Assembly (NCBI RefSeq): GCF_029840925.1
Contig: NZ_JAOCDM010000032.1
Coordinates: forward strand, 1-47,065
Source: Pseudomonas sp. GD03858
GTDB lineage: Bacteria; Pseudomonadota; Gammaproteobacteria; Pseudomonadales; Pseudomonadaceae
Direction of reading: 5' to 3'
DNA: 47,065 nucleotides
Part shown: in pieces, positions 25,201-35,141 of the stretch
Layout: the number at the start of each line of letters is the position of its first letter
Position numbering within the stretch: position 1 is the stretch's first letter
Position numbers and translations under genes: made by a program
Notes under the pieces: generated by a model
Seen by the model: the letters and a program-made list of their open reading frames with translations, nothing else
What the model was told of the DNA's origin: nothing
Databases searched by the model: none

Positions 25201-26184
25201 GAAGTGGTCGACGCCCAGGGCAAGTTCCTTGGCGAAGGCCGCGACCTGGCCGAGCTGACCGCGCGCTTCGCCGCCGCCAGCCAGGCCGCCTTGGCCCTGC
25301 CGCGCAACGAGAAGGCCGAGCAGCCGGTGCAGGCCAAGGCATTCTCGCAAGTGGCGCAGACCGCCCAGCAGAAGATCGCCGGGCTGTCGATGACCGTCTA
25401 CCCGGCGCTGGTCGAGGACAACGGCACGGTGCGCGAGGGGAGGTTCTCGACCCAGGCCGAGGCCGAGTTCCAGCATCGTCGTGCCTTGCAGCGCCTGTTG
25501 CTGCAACAGCTGGCCGAGCCGGCCAAGTTCCTGCGCGGCAAGCTGCCGGGGCTGACCGAACTGGGGCTGCTGTACCGCGAGCTGGGCCGGGTCGAGGCGC
25601 TGGTCGAGGACATTCTGCTCGCCAGCCTCGACAGCTGTGTGCTGGAAGGCGAAGAGCCACTGCCGCGTGATGGTGCGGGCCTGGCCTCGCTGGCCGAACG
25701 CAAGCGCGGCAGCTGGACCGAGCATGCCGAACGCTTGGCCCGCCAGACCCTGGAGGTGCTGAAGCTATGGCACGGCCTGCAGAAGCGCTTCAAGGGCAAG
25801 ATCGACCTGAGCCAGGCCGTGGCGCTCAACGACATCAAGCAACAGTTGGCCAATCTGGTGTACCCGGGCTTCGTGCGAGAGACGCCGGGCGCTTGGTTCA
25901 AGGAGTTGCCGCGTTATCTGAAGGCGGTGGAGCTGCGCCTGGAGAAGCTGGGTTCGCAGGTGCAGAAAGACCGGGTATGGAGCGGCGAGCTGGCCAATTG
26001 CTGGGCGCAGTACCAGGCCCGCGCCGACAAGCATGCCCAGGAGGGCAAGCGCGATGAGCAGTTGACCCTGTACCGCTGGCTGCTGGAGGAATACCGGGTG
26101 TCGTTGTTTGCCCAGCAACTGGGGACGAAGGTGCCGGTTTCCGACAAGCGACTGAGCAAACAGTGGAGTCAGGTGGAAGCCTAA
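22279..26184 (+). CDS. hrpA: ATP-dependent RNA helicase HrpA
   Basis: A 1301-residue DEAH-box RNA helicase, the length of E. coli HrpA (1300). Walker A GETGSGKTT is at 93-101, DEAH at 190-193, SAT at 222-224 and the QRKGRCGR motif at 400-407; the helicase-associated and OB-fold regions and a long C-terminal DUF3418-like domain follow. In E. coli HrpA acts on stalled or collided ribosomes and in mRNA processing. The Met at 22279 (MTDHAIDQLLK) is chosen because it aligns with the E. coli start; 22240 is an alternative. Neither has a clear ribosome site. The large open frame on the other strand is a shadow. Confidence 0.95.
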   Translation: MTDHAIDQLLKNLDHAMIADRHRLRRQLHELRKRPDEGKLAQWVEKVQASCAQVTARQQSVPSIRYDDSLPIAAKRDEIKKALAEHQVLVIAGETGSGKTTQLPKICLELGRGSHGLIAHTQPRRIAARSVAARVAEELGTPLGALVGYQVRFEDQSDSNTLVKLMTDGILLAETQHDRFLERYDTIIVDEAHERSLNIDFLLGYLKTLLHRRPDLKLIITSATIDLERFSKHFDGAPIIEVSGRTYPVETWYRPLTSEHDEEGNQVEEDLSVDQAILASLDEIAQYERSQGKGPGDVLVFLPGEREIRDAAEILRKAQLRHTEILPLYARLSPAEQQRIFQSHSGRRVVLATNVAETSLTVPGIRYVIDSGTARISRYSYRAKVQRLPIEAVSQASANQRKGRCGRVEPGICIRLYSEDDFNGRPAFTDPEILRTNLAAVILQMLHLRLGAIDAFPFIEPPDGKAISDGFNLLQELSAVNRENQLTPLGRQLARLPIDPRLGRMLLEGARQGSLQEVLIVASALSVQDPRERPPERQQAADQAHAQWKDVDSDFAALVNLWRVFEEQRQALTANPLRNWCRKNFLNYLRLREWRDAHRQLALICRDLQLAVNKEACDYQPLHKAILSGLLSQIGQKTEEGDYQGARQRRFWIHPSSGIGRKRPQWVMAAELVETTKLYARMVAKIEPDWIEPLATHLIKKNHFEPHWEKKRGQVVAYEQITLYGLIIVGRRPVHFGPIDPATSRELFIREGLVGGEIQSRAKCLAANKRLLEQLDELEAKARRRDILADEETLYAFYEARLPEEIHQTATFDSWYRMNSQKDPNLLIMREEDVLAREASEVTAAQYPDHLQVGELRLSLSYHFEPNHPRDGVTVRVPAPLLPNLPGERLEWLVPGLLEAKCIALVRNLPKALRKNFVPVPDFVKAALSRMVFGQGALPQALGQELLRMTGARVSDEAWTEAAGLVEGHLRMNIEVVDAQGKFLGEGRDLAELTARFAAASQAALALPRNEKAEQPVQAKAFSQVAQTAQQKIAGLSMTVYPALVEDNGTVREGRFSTQAEAEFQHRRALQRLLLQQLAEPAKFLRGKLPGLTELGLLYRELGRVEALVEDILLASLDSCVLEGEEPLPRDGAGLASLAERKRGSWTEHAERLARQTLEVLKLWHGLQKRFKGKIDLSQAVALNDIKQQLANLVYPGFVRETPGAWFKELPRYLKAVELRLEKLGSQVQKDRVWSGELANCWAQYQARADKHAQEGKRDEQLTLYRWLLEEYRVSLFAQQLGTKVPVSDKRLSKQWSQVEA

Positions 26185-26216
26185 GCGCCCCAAGTTGTGG
26201 CAAACTTGGTGGAATT

Positions 26217-26335
26217 TGGGCCGCTTTGCGGCCCATTCGCGGGCAAGCCCGCTCCCACAGGATTATCGTCGGTTCTGAAAATGGCGATGTCCTGTGGGAG
26301 CGGGTTTACCCGCGAACGAGGGCGAAGCCCTCGCC
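26217..26335. repeat. Inverted REP pair
   Basis: Units at about 26217-26261 and 26291-26335 face each other. They lie between hrpA and the ketoacyl synthase gene. The second contains the CGGGTTTACCCGCGAA form. They probably end or stabilise the hrpA transcript. Confidence 0.83.
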
Positions 26336-26417
26336 TACAAACTGGTACCAAGGTGCCAGTATCGACCTTTTTTCGGCCAGCGCCCGTTTGGCGATGGCCT
26401 CTGACAGAGGAACGACC

Positions 26418-27539
26418 GTGCACAACGTCGTGATCAGCGGCACCGGCCTGTACACCCCGGCTCAAAGCATTTCCAACGAAGAACTGGTGGAATCCTTCAA
26501 CGCCTGGGCGCAGCGTTTCAACCGTGACAACGCCGTCGCCATCGAGCGTGGCGAGGTCGAGGCGGCGCCGCTGTCCGACGCCGCTTTCATCGAGAAGGCT
26601 TCGGGCATCAAGAGCCGCTTCGTCATGGACAAGGCCGGCATTCTCGACCCGCAGCGCATGAAGCCGCGCCTGCCGGAGCGTTCCAACGACGAGCAATCGA
26701 TCCTCTGCGAGATGGGCGTGGCTGCCGCCCGCCAGGCCCTGGAGCGTGCCGGCCGCACCGCCGCCGATGTCGATGGCGTGATCGTCGCTTGTTCCAACCT
26801 GCAGCGCCCGTATCCGGCCATCGCCATCGAAGTGCAGCAGGCGCTGGGTATCCAGGGCTTCGCCTTCGACATGAACGTGGCCTGCTCGTCGGCTACCTTC
26901 GGTATCCAGACCGCGGCCAACAGCGTGCAACTGGGTCAGTCACGCGCGGTGCTGGTGGTCAACCCGGAAATTTGCACCGGCCACCTGAACTTCCGCGACC
27001 GCGACAGCCACTTCATCTTTGGCGACGCCGCCACTGCCGTGCTGATCGAGCGTGCCGACCTGGCTACCTCCGAACACCAGTTCGACATCGTCAGCACCAA
27101 GCTGCTGACCGCGTTTTCCAACAATATCCGCAACAACTTCGGCTTCCTCAACCGCGCGGCGGAAGAGGGCATCGGTGCCCGTGACAAGCTGTTCGTGCAG
27201 GAAGGCCGCAAGGTGTTCAAGGAAGTCTGCCCGATGGTCGCCGAGCTGATCGGCCAGCACCTGGCCGAGAACGACCTGCAGCCTTCGGACGTCAAGCGTT
27301 TCTGGCTGCACCAGGCGAACCTGAGCATGAACCACCTGATCGTCAAGAAGCTGTTGGGGCGTGAAGTGGCCGAGGAAGATGCGCCAGTGATCCTCGATCG
27401 CTATGGCAACACCAGTTCGGCGGGGTCGGTGATTGCCTTCCACCTGTATCAGGATGACCTGGCCAAGGGTTCGCTGGGAGTGCTGAGTTCGTTCGGTGCG
27501 GGGTATTCGATCGGCAGCGTGGTGCTGCGCAAGCGCTGA
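26418..27539 (+). CDS. Beta-ketoacyl-ACP synthase III, FabH2-like
   Basis: A 373-residue KAS III condensing enzyme with the Cys-His-Asn triad: Cys156 in NVACSSATFG, His298 in WLHQANLSMN and Asn331 in YGNTSSAG. The start is a GTG at 26418 behind AGAGGAA; no ATG fits. It is longer than the housekeeping FabH (about 320) and resembles PA3286 of P. aeruginosa, reported to condense octanoyl-CoA with malonyl-ACP, thus shunting beta-oxidation intermediates back into fatty acid synthesis. The neighbourhood of fadD and phaJ1 fits that use. REP units follow. Confidence 0.87.
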   Translation: MHNVVISGTGLYTPAQSISNEELVESFNAWAQRFNRDNAVAIERGEVEAAPLSDAAFIEKASGIKSRFVMDKAGILDPQRMKPRLPERSNDEQSILCEMGVAAARQALERAGRTAADVDGVIVACSNLQRPYPAIAIEVQQALGIQGFAFDMNVACSSATFGIQTAANSVQLGQSRAVLVVNPEICTGHLNFRDRDSHFIFGDAATAVLIERADLATSEHQFDIVSTKLLTAFSNNIRNNFGFLNRAAEEGIGARDKLFVQEGRKVFKEVCPMVAELIGQHLAENDLQPSDVKRFWLHQANLSMNHLIVKKLLGREVAEEDAPVILDRYGNTSSAGSVIAFHLYQDDLAKGSLGVLSSFGAGYSIGSVVLRKR

Positions 27540-27558
27540 TTTCCGGTTCAAGAATGCC

Positions 27559-27663
27559 GGGGCCGCTGTGCGGCCCTTTCGCGACACAAGGCCGCTCCTA
27601 CAGGGAAATGCGATCCCCTGTAGGAGCGGCCTTGTGTCGCGAAAGGGCTGCAAAGCAGCCCCT
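27559..27663. repeat. Inverted REP pair
   Basis: Two units of the GTGTCGCGAAAGGG class (27559-27605 and 27616-27663) lie between the ketoacyl synthase gene and the porin terminator. Their outer ends are the GGGGC/CAGCCCC arms. Confidence 0.88.
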
Positions 27664-27678
27664 GCTTTCTGGCAGGCG

Positions 27679-27721
27679 AAAAAAAAGCGGGAAACGCTGG
27701 ATGGGGATCAGCATTTCCCGC
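27679..27721 (-). terminator. Rho-independent terminator of the porin gene
   Basis: Read on the minus strand, GCGGGAAATGCTG and CAGCGTTTCCCGC form a 13-bp stem with one G-U pair, followed by eight T. It lies 28 nt after the porin stop codon. Confidence 0.9.
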
Positions 27722-27749
27722 CTCAGGGTGGAGCAAGGTCGCGTAGCGC

Positions 27750-28994
27750 TTAGAACTTGGCTTCCAGGTCGACCTGCAGGGTGTCGACGTCAGCATTGTT
27801 GTTCGGCAACTGCGACAGGTCGGTCTTGGCCATCAGGTAGGCCGCGCCCAGGGAGAAGTTCTTGTCGATCTCGTAGCCGACCTTGAACTTGTGACCACGC
27901 GAACCGGTGAAGCCGGCACCGAAGTCGGAGTCGGTGAACAGGCTGACCACGGCGTTGCGCTGCACGTCGCGGTAGTTGTAGTCCAGGCTCCAGGCGCCCA
28001 GCTTGGTCTTCAGGCCAGCCAGCCAGGCTTTGTCCTCGCCGTCGGTGCTGTCGGTGTTCTTGACGAACTGGCCATAGGCCGACAGCGGGATGGCGAAGCC
28101 GGTGAAGTCCACCTGGCCAAAGCCTTCGGCCAGGTTGAACTCGGTGGTGGTGTTGCCGAAGCTGCGCAGCACGGCCGACTTCTTGTCGTTGTCGAAGCCG
28201 TAGAGGCTGCCGCCGACGGTGACCTTGACGCTGTCGGCCAGGTTGAACTTGGTGCCCAGCTGGCCATGGTAGAGCTGGGCGTCGTGCTTGAACTGCACGC
28301 CGTCGCCGTCGACGTTGTCCTTGAGCGTGTAGTGACCGGCGCTGCCGAACACTTCGGCGCCGCCCAGGTTGGTCTTGTAGGTGACGGCCACGCCTTCAGG
28401 GTTGATGTCGCTGTCCCAGATGATGTCGCCCATGCTCACCCAGGGCTGCATCATCTTGCCGCCGATCAGGTGCAGGTTGGGCACGGCGGTCGGGTGCCAG
28501 TCGAGGTAGGCAAGGTCCACCCACAGCGATTTCTTGTCGAAGTAGTTGTCCAGGCTCTGGTTGGTCGAGCGAGCGTCCGAGCTGCTGCCGGTGGCCACGC
28601 GGATACCGGCGTCGACCTGCGGGTTGATCTCGCTGTAGAAGCCGACGCGGGCACGTACGCGCTCGCGGTCCTGGTTGCCGCTGCGGCTGTTGGGGTTGTC
28701 GACGTTGACGTCTTCGTAGCGCAGGCGCACATCGCCCTTGATCTGGGTCTTGGCGGCCCATGCCACTTTCTGTTCGAACGAGCTCAGACGCTCGGACTGG
28801 GCTTTCTGGTCGGCCTTTTCCTTGGTTTCCTTTGCCAGGTCGCCCTGCAGTTCGTTGTACTGCGCCTGGTTGATCGAGCCATTGGCGCGGAGCATTTCGA
28901 GCAGCTTGGCGTCGACAGCAGCACTGGCCGGAGTACTCAGAGCCAGCATCATGCCGGTGAGGCTCACCCCGGTAAGTGTAGAAACAAGACGCAT
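27750..28994 (-). CDS. Putative outer-membrane porin
   Basis: A 414-residue outer-membrane protein. A signal peptide (MRLVSTLTGVSLTGMMLALSTPASA) precedes a short helical region with coiled-coil character (LLEMLRANGSINQAQYNELQGDLAKE...), then a beta-barrel with alternating aromatic residues ending in the outer-membrane signature phenylalanine (DLEAKF). It belongs to the Pseudomonas putative-porin family (PF16930-like). The start at 28994 follows AGGGAGA. The gene has its own strong terminator. The substrate is unknown. Confidence 0.85.
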   Translation of the reverse strand: MRLVSTLTGVSLTGMMLALSTPASAAVDAKLLEMLRANGSINQAQYNELQGDLAKETKEKADQKAQSERLSSFEQKVAWAAKTQIKGDVRLRYEDVNVDNPNSRSGNQDRERVRARVGFYSEINPQVDAGIRVATGSSSDARSTNQSLDNYFDKKSLWVDLAYLDWHPTAVPNLHLIGGKMMQPWVSMGDIIWDSDINPEGVAVTYKTNLGGAEVFGSAGHYTLKDNVDGDGVQFKHDAQLYHGQLGTKFNLADSVKVTVGGSLYGFDNDKKSAVLRSFGNTTTEFNLAEGFGQVDFTGFAIPLSAYGQFVKNTDSTDGEDKAWLAGLKTKLGAWSLDYNYRDVQRNAVVSLFTDSDFGAGFTGSRGHKFKVGYEIDKNFSLGAAYLMAKTDLSQLPNNNADVDTLQVDLEAKF

Positions 28995-29234
28995 AAGGTT
29001 CTCCCTGTTGGAAAAAGTGGGGAGGCTCAAGCGCCCGCCCCCAAGTTGGCATGTCTTCGGAAAGGGCCTGAATAGACAGGTTCTGGGGTTCCGGAAAACA
29101 GGCGCAAGTATTGCGGGGGCGAATGACAGAATAATGTCTAAACAGTGGCACTGTTGTTAAGTAAACGGCGCGTCATTTGAGTGTCACGACCGCTTTGGCA
29201 ATACTGGCGCTCTGTTCCCAAGCGAGTCGGTATC

Positions 29235-30362
29235 GTGATCAGCCTTCACAGCCTTGCCCATCTGCGCGACCTGCCGGCAGCCACCTGGGATGCCCTGGTG
29301 CCAGCCGGCCAGCCGTTCCTGCGCCATGCCTTCCTCACGGCCATGGAGGACAGCGGCAGTGTCGTTCCTGCAACCGGTTGGGCCGCCGAGCATCTGGTGC
29401 TGGAGCGCGACGGCGAGGTACGAGCGCTGTTGCCGGCCTACCGCAAGTGGCATTCGTTCGGCGAGTACGTGTTCGATCATGGCTGGGCCGATGCCTGCGA
29501 GCGCGCGGGCATCGCCTACTACCCCAAGTTGCTCGGCGCCGTGCCGTTCAGCCCGGTGAGCGGGCCGCGGCTGCTGGCTGCCGACCAGGCCGATGGCATG
29601 CTGCTGTTGCAGGCGATCCCGGAGTACCTGGGCAAGGGCGGATTGTCCGGGGCGCATATCAACTTCACCGACCCGGCACTGGATGAAGCCATCGGCGGGC
29701 TGCCAGGCTGGATGGAGCGCCTGGGTTGCCAGTTCCACTGGCGCAATCCTGGCTACCGGGACTTCCAGGATTTTCTCGACACCCTCAGCTCGCGCAAGCG
29801 CAAGCAGATGCGCAAGGAGCGCGAGCAGGTGGCGGGGCAGGGGATCGACTTCGCCTGGTATCGCGGTGGTGAATTGAGCGAGGCGCAATGGGATTTCGTC
29901 TACCGCTGCTATGCCAACACCTATGTGGTACGGCGACGGACGCCGTACCTGACCCGTGAATTCTTCAGCCTGGTGGCCGAGCGCATGGCCGAGGCGATTC
30001 GCGTGGTGATCGCTCGACAACAAGGACGCGAGGTGGCCATGGCTTTCAGTCTGGTGGGTGGCGACAGCCTGTACGGACGTTACTGGGGTTGCCTGGACGA
30101 ATTCGACCGCCTGCATTTCGAGACCTGTTTCTACCAGGGCATGGACTTTGCGATCGGCGAAGGCTTGCAGCGCTTCGATGCCGGTGCCCAGGGCGAGCAC
30201 AAGCTGATTCGCGGGTTCGAGCCGGTGATCACGCGATCGTGGCATTACCTGCTGCACCCGGGGTTGCGCCGGGCGGTCGCGGACTTCCTGAGCCAGGAGC
30301 GCGAAGGGGTGATGGCCTACGCCGAGGAGGCGCGGGGGATGTTGCCGTATCGCCAGGTTTGA
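29235..30362 (+). CDS. DUF482 (peptidogalycan biosynthesis) GNAT-fold protein
   Basis: A 375-residue FemAB/GNAT-like protein of the DUF482 family (PF04339). Family signatures include QPFLRHAFLTAMEDSGSV (near residue 25), the KYHSFGEYVFDHGWA-like segment and a RKRKQMRKEREQV stretch followed by the catalytic-type WDFVYRCYANTY. The start is probably the GTG at 29235; another GTG at 29181 would add 18 residues. The family is related to FemX aminoacyltransferases, but its substrate is unknown. A REP pair follows. Confidence 0.82.
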   Translation: MISLHSLAHLRDLPAATWDALVPAGQPFLRHAFLTAMEDSGSVVPATGWAAEHLVLERDGEVRALLPAYRKWHSFGEYVFDHGWADACERAGIAYYPKLLGAVPFSPVSGPRLLAADQADGMLLLQAIPEYLGKGGLSGAHINFTDPALDEAIGGLPGWMERLGCQFHWRNPGYRDFQDFLDTLSSRKRKQMRKEREQVAGQGIDFAWYRGGELSEAQWDFVYRCYANTYVVRRRTPYLTREFFSLVAERMAEAIRVVIARQQGREVAMAFSLVGGDSLYGRYWGCLDEFDRLHFETCFYQGMDFAIGEGLQRFDAGAQGEHKLIRGFEPVITRSWHYLLHPGLRRAVADFLSQEREGVMAYAEEARGMLPYRQV

Positions 30363-30386
30363 CTGCCTTTGCGTAGGAGAGCGGGG

Positions 30387-30459
30387 GCGTGGGAGCGGGC
30401 TTGCCCCGCGATAGCGTACGTCCCGGTCATCGCCATCGCGGGGCAAGCCCGCTCCCACG
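30387..30459. repeat. Inverted REP pair
   Basis: GCGTGGGAGCGGGCTTGCCC (30387 onward, to 30416) and its inverted copy at 30433-30459 lie between the convergent DUF482 and ABC transporter genes. The arms are near-perfect complements over 25 bases. Confidence 0.9.
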
Positions 30460-30482
30460 AACACCCGCCCATCAAACCTGCG

Positions 30483-32315
<1,833 letters not shown>

Positions 32316-32366
32316 GGGTGACGACACTCCTGTTCGACCCGACTCACATCCCTGTGCGAGGCGGGA

Positions 32367-32924
32367 TCAGTCGATGCGTTTGGCCGACTTGATGTACACC
32401 GGGTCCGCCGGTACATCGCGCATGCCTTTCTTGACGGTGGTTGGCGAGTTGACGATCTGGTCGACCACCTCCATGCCCTTGGTGACCTTGCCGAACACCG
32501 CATAGCCACGGTCGCGGCCCGGGTTGAGGAAATCGTTGTCGGCGACGTTGATGAAGAACTGGCTGGTGGCCGAGTTCGGGTCGGAGGTGCGGGCCATGGA
32601 CAGCGTGCCGCGGGTGTTCTGCAGGCCGTTGCTCGCCTCGTTGCGGATCGGGTCCTTGGTGCTCTTCTGCACCATCTGGTCGGTGAAGCCGCCGCCCTGG
32701 ACCATGAAGCCCGGGATCACCCGATGGAAGATGGTGTTGTTGTAGAAGCCGCTGTCGACATATTCGAGGAAGTTCTTCGTGCTGATCGGGGCTTTTTCTG
32801 CGTTCAGCTCGATCTCGACCTGGCCGAAGCTGGTGTCCAGCAGCACGTGCGGGGTCTTGTCGGAAGCCATGACGCTGGTGGCGAAGGCGACCGAGCAGGC
32901 GGTGAGCAGAAGTTTTTTCAGCAT
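32367..32924 (-). CDS. ppiA: Periplasmic peptidyl-prolyl isomerase A
   Basis: A 185-residue cyclophilin with a signal peptide ([20 protein letters not shown]), so it acts in the periplasm as a proline isomerase and folding helper. The core motifs are [29 protein letters not shown] (short loop) and [15 protein letters not shown]. The position beside an ABC exporter and an alpha/beta hydrolase matches PA3226-PA3228 of P. aeruginosa. Its first bases overlap the end of the hydrolase gene by seven nt, with the hydrolase upstream on the same strand. The ribosome site AAGGAT is therefore within the hydrolase coding sequence. Confidence 0.93.
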   Translation of the reverse strand: MLKKLLLTACSVAFATSVMASDKTPHVLLDTSFGQVEIELNAEKAPISTKNFLEYVDSGFYNNTIFHRVIPGFMVQGGGFTDQMVQKSTKDPIRNEASNGLQNTRGTLSMARTSDPNSATSQFFINVADNDFLNPGRDRGYAVFGKVTKGMEVVDQIVNSPTTVKKGMRDVPADPVYIKSAKRID

Positions 32925-33730
32925 GGGCTCAAAGATCCTTGAGAGGTGGAGGCGGCTGCGAGGAATTGCAGTAGCGTGAGGTTGAAGACCTCGGGTTGGT
33001 CAAGCGGCGTAGCGTGCCGCGAATCGTCGATGACCGCCAGCCTGGCATTGGGCATCATCGCAACATAACGCTCTTTCAGTTGTATCGGTGTGTAATCGTG
33101 GTCGGCGGCGATCACCAGCGTGGGACAACGGATCTGGCCGATGCGTTCCTGCACGCCCCAGTCGACGATGGCGTCGAAGCTCTTGAGGTAGGCACGTTTG
33201 TCGTTGCGCGCCCAGCGCTCGGCCATCTTGCGCCGCAGTTCGGCCTGCTCCGGCTTGGGGAATAGCCGTTCGGCCAGGCCCTTGCCGACCGTCTCGACGC
33301 TGAGCAGGCGCGCCAGGCCCCAGCGCTTGAGCCACCAGATCCAGTCGCTGCGGGTGCGGCGCTTGACCTCGGGGGCGCTGTTGACGATGCACAGGCTGCG
33401 CAGCCACTCGGGGTGGTCGACGGCGAACTGGAAACCGACCATGCCGCCCATGGACAGGCCGACGAAGTGCACCGGGCCGGTGTCCAGGTGCCTGAGCAGG
33501 GCCAGCAGGTCCTCGCTGAAGGTCTTTATCTGGTAGCCCGCGCGTGGCTTGGAAGACTGCCCATGGCCGCGGATATCCATGAGGATCACCCGATAGTGAC
33601 GGCTGAGTTCGGGTACCTGCAGTTCCCAGTCCTGGCTGCTCGAACCCAGGCCATGCAGCAGTACCAGGGGCTGGCCCTGGCCGTGTTGCTCGTAATGCAG
33701 CAGGCATCCGTCATGTTCGAAACAGGCCAT
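32918..33730 (-). CDS. Alpha/beta fold hydrolase
   Basis: A 270-residue alpha/beta hydrolase. The oxyanion motif is LLHGLGSS, the nucleophile elbow is GLSMGG (Ser93), an acid lies in AADHDYTP and the catalytic His in DSRHATP. The start at 33730 (MACFEHDG) is the first that fits the fold; the upstream frame is Arg-rich. It resembles esterases of the 3-oxoadipate enol-lactonase/BioH type, with no specific substrate visible. The LysR gene upstream on the same strand ends 13 nt before it. Its last codons run into ppiA. Confidence 0.87.
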   Translation of the reverse strand: MACFEHDGCLLHYEQHGQGQPLVLLHGLGSSSQDWELQVPELSRHYRVILMDIRGHGQSSKPRAGYQIKTFSEDLLALLRHLDTGPVHFVGLSMGGMVGFQFAVDHPEWLRSLCIVNSAPEVKRRTRSDWIWWLKRWGLARLLSVETVGKGLAERLFPKPEQAELRRKMAERWARNDKRAYLKSFDAIVDWGVQERIGQIRCPTLVIAADHDYTPIQLKERYVAMMPNARLAVIDDSRHATPLDQPEVFNLTLLQFLAAASTSQGSLSPC

Positions 33731-33743
33731 GGGCGCGGTCCTC

Positions 33744-34667
33744 TCAGGCTTGCGGGGGGGCTGCGAAGGGCACGTCCAGCGGTGCGGTGTCGAAATTGCG
33801 CAGCAGTTCGATGAGGATCTGCGTGGCCGGCCCCAGGGTCTTTTCCTTGCTGGAATAAAGGTAGAACAGCGGATGGCGGCTGCCACCCTGATCCAGCGGC
33901 AGCGGCTTGAGCACGCCGTCACGCAGCTCGCGCTCGATCATGTGCCGAGGTAGCCAGGCAAAGCCCAGGCCGCTGCTGACGAAGGTAGTGGCGGTGCCCA
34001 GGCTGCCGACGGTCCAGCGCTGTTCGGCGCCGAGCCAGCCGACATCGCGTGGCTGAGCCCGACCGGAGTCGCGAATCACCACCTGCAGCTGGCTTTCCAG
34101 GTCCTGGAAGGTGATCTCGCGCCCCATGCGGTGCAGGGCGTGTTCGGGGTGGGCGACAGCGACGAACTCCACCGGGCTGAGTTCGGTGCCCAGGTAGCCG
34201 CCGATGTTGAAGCTGCTGATGGCAAGGTCGGCGATGCCTTCGTGCAGCACTTCCTCGACGCCCGATAGCACCTCCTCGCGCAGGCGTACCCGGCAGCCGC
34301 GGCTCTGCGGCATGAATGCGCTCAGGGCTCGGACCAGGCGGGCGCTTGGGTAGGCGGCGTCGACCACCAGTCGCACCTCGGCCTCCCAACCTTGCTCCAT
34401 GTGGTGGGCCAGGTCCTCGAGCTGGCTGGCCTGCTTGACCAGTTGTCGCGAACGGCGCAGCAGCACGCTGCCGGCCTCGGTGAGCACCGCCTTGCGCCCG
34501 TCGATGCGCAGCAGCGGCACACCCAGTTGCTCCTGCATGCGCGCCACCGTGTAGCTCACCGACGACTGCGAGCGGTGCAGGGCGTCGGCGGCCTGGGCGA
34601 ACCCGCCGTGATCGACCACCGCCTGCAGGGTCCGCCACTGATCAAGAGTTACGCGCGGCGCTTTCAT
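33744..34667 (-). CDS. LysR family regulator
   Basis: A 307-residue LysR-type regulator. The winged helix-turn-helix is in residues about 5-65 (TLQAVVDHGGFAQAADALHRSQSSVSYTVARMQEQLG); the sensing domain follows. It resembles P. aeruginosa PA3225, reported as a repressor linked to antibiotic resistance, also placed before the hydrolase and ppiA. It is divergent from a small secreted protein gene with 50 bases between them, and the azoR gene lies beyond. The operator repeats near azoR are candidates for its site. Start at 34667 (MKAPRVTLDQW). Confidence 0.9.
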   Translation of the reverse strand: MKAPRVTLDQWRTLQAVVDHGGFAQAADALHRSQSSVSYTVARMQEQLGVPLLRIDGRKAVLTEAGSVLLRRSRQLVKQASQLEDLAHHMEQGWEAEVRLVVDAAYPSARLVRALSAFMPQSRGCRVRLREEVLSGVEEVLHEGIADLAISSFNIGGYLGTELSPVEFVAVAHPEHALHRMGREITFQDLESQLQVVIRDSGRAQPRDVGWLGAEQRWTVGSLGTATTFVSSGLGFAWLPRHMIERELRDGVLKPLPLDQGGSRHPLFYLYSSKEKTLGPATQILIELLRNFDTAPLDVPFAAPPQA

Positions 34668-34717
34668 CCAAGGCTCCTGTTGTCCTAAGCTGCGCTCTTC
34701 TCAAGGAGAGCGCCCGT

Positions 34718-35032
34718 ATGAAGAAATGTTGTGCGGCTTTGCTGCTGTGCCTGCCCCTTGGGGCGATGGCATACCCTATCGATGTGGAGAAGGAAATGAC
34801 CGGGGTCAAGGTCGACTACACCGCCTACGACACGGCCTACGACATCGGCTCGATCAGCCTCAACAACTATGGGCAGGTCCCGGCCGCCTGCAAGGTCACG
34901 TTCCGCAATGGTCCCGAGGCGCCGCGCGTGCGTCGGGTCAATGTGCCGGCCGGCAGGAGCGTGGATGTCACCGCCAAGTTCAACCGGCAGATCATCAAAC
35001 TGCGCATCGCCGTGGACTGCAAAGCGGAATAA
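34718..35032 (+). CDS. Small secreted protein of unknown function
   Basis: A 104-residue exported protein. A signal peptide (MKKCCAALLLCLPLGAMA) precedes a mature domain of about 86 residues, predicted mainly beta, with two Cys (ACKVTF and VDCKAE) that could form a disulfide. AAGGAGAG is its ribosome site. As I recall, similar Pseudomonas proteins carry the misleading product name 3-phosphoglycerate kinase; this one has no kinase features. It lies between the divergent LysR gene and azoR and is read in the same direction as azoR. Confidence 0.82.
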   Translation: MKKCCAALLLCLPLGAMAYPIDVEKEMTGVKVDYTAYDTAYDIGSISLNNYGQVPAACKVTFRNGPEAPRVRRVNVPAGRSVDVTAKFNRQIIKLRIAVDCKAE

Positions 35033-35040
35033 ACTGATAA

Positions 35041-35082
35041 ATCGATAGATTGATCCCACTTTTTACGCTTTTTTATCGATAG
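35041..35082. promoter_or_regulatory. Repeated ATCGATAG sites before azoR
   Basis: ATCGATAG occurs at 35041-35048 and 35075-35082, with 34 bp between starts. The first is extended to ATCGATAGATTGAT, a LysR-like dyad; the second contains TATCGATA, a perfect palindrome. This AT-rich patch is the likely control region of azoR, possibly bound by the nearby LysR protein. Confidence 0.5.
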
Positions 35083-35141
35083 GTCAACATTTAATCTCAC
35101 CTCCATCGAATCGCCACCCCTTACCGCCGATGGAGGCACCC

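Noticed and set aside
22306..25725. 1139-codon open frame opposite hrpA
   Set aside because: It lies wholly antisense to a full helicase with all motifs. High-GC genes often leave such open antisense frames; its product is Gln/His/Arg/Leu-rich with no domain.
26217..27663. Possible CRISPR-like repeats
   Set aside because: The repeats are inverted REP pairs in different gaps, not regularly spaced direct repeats; no cas gene is present.
34718..35032. Phosphoglycerate kinase
   Set aside because: A product name used for similar proteins, but this is a 104-residue secreted protein without any kinase motif.
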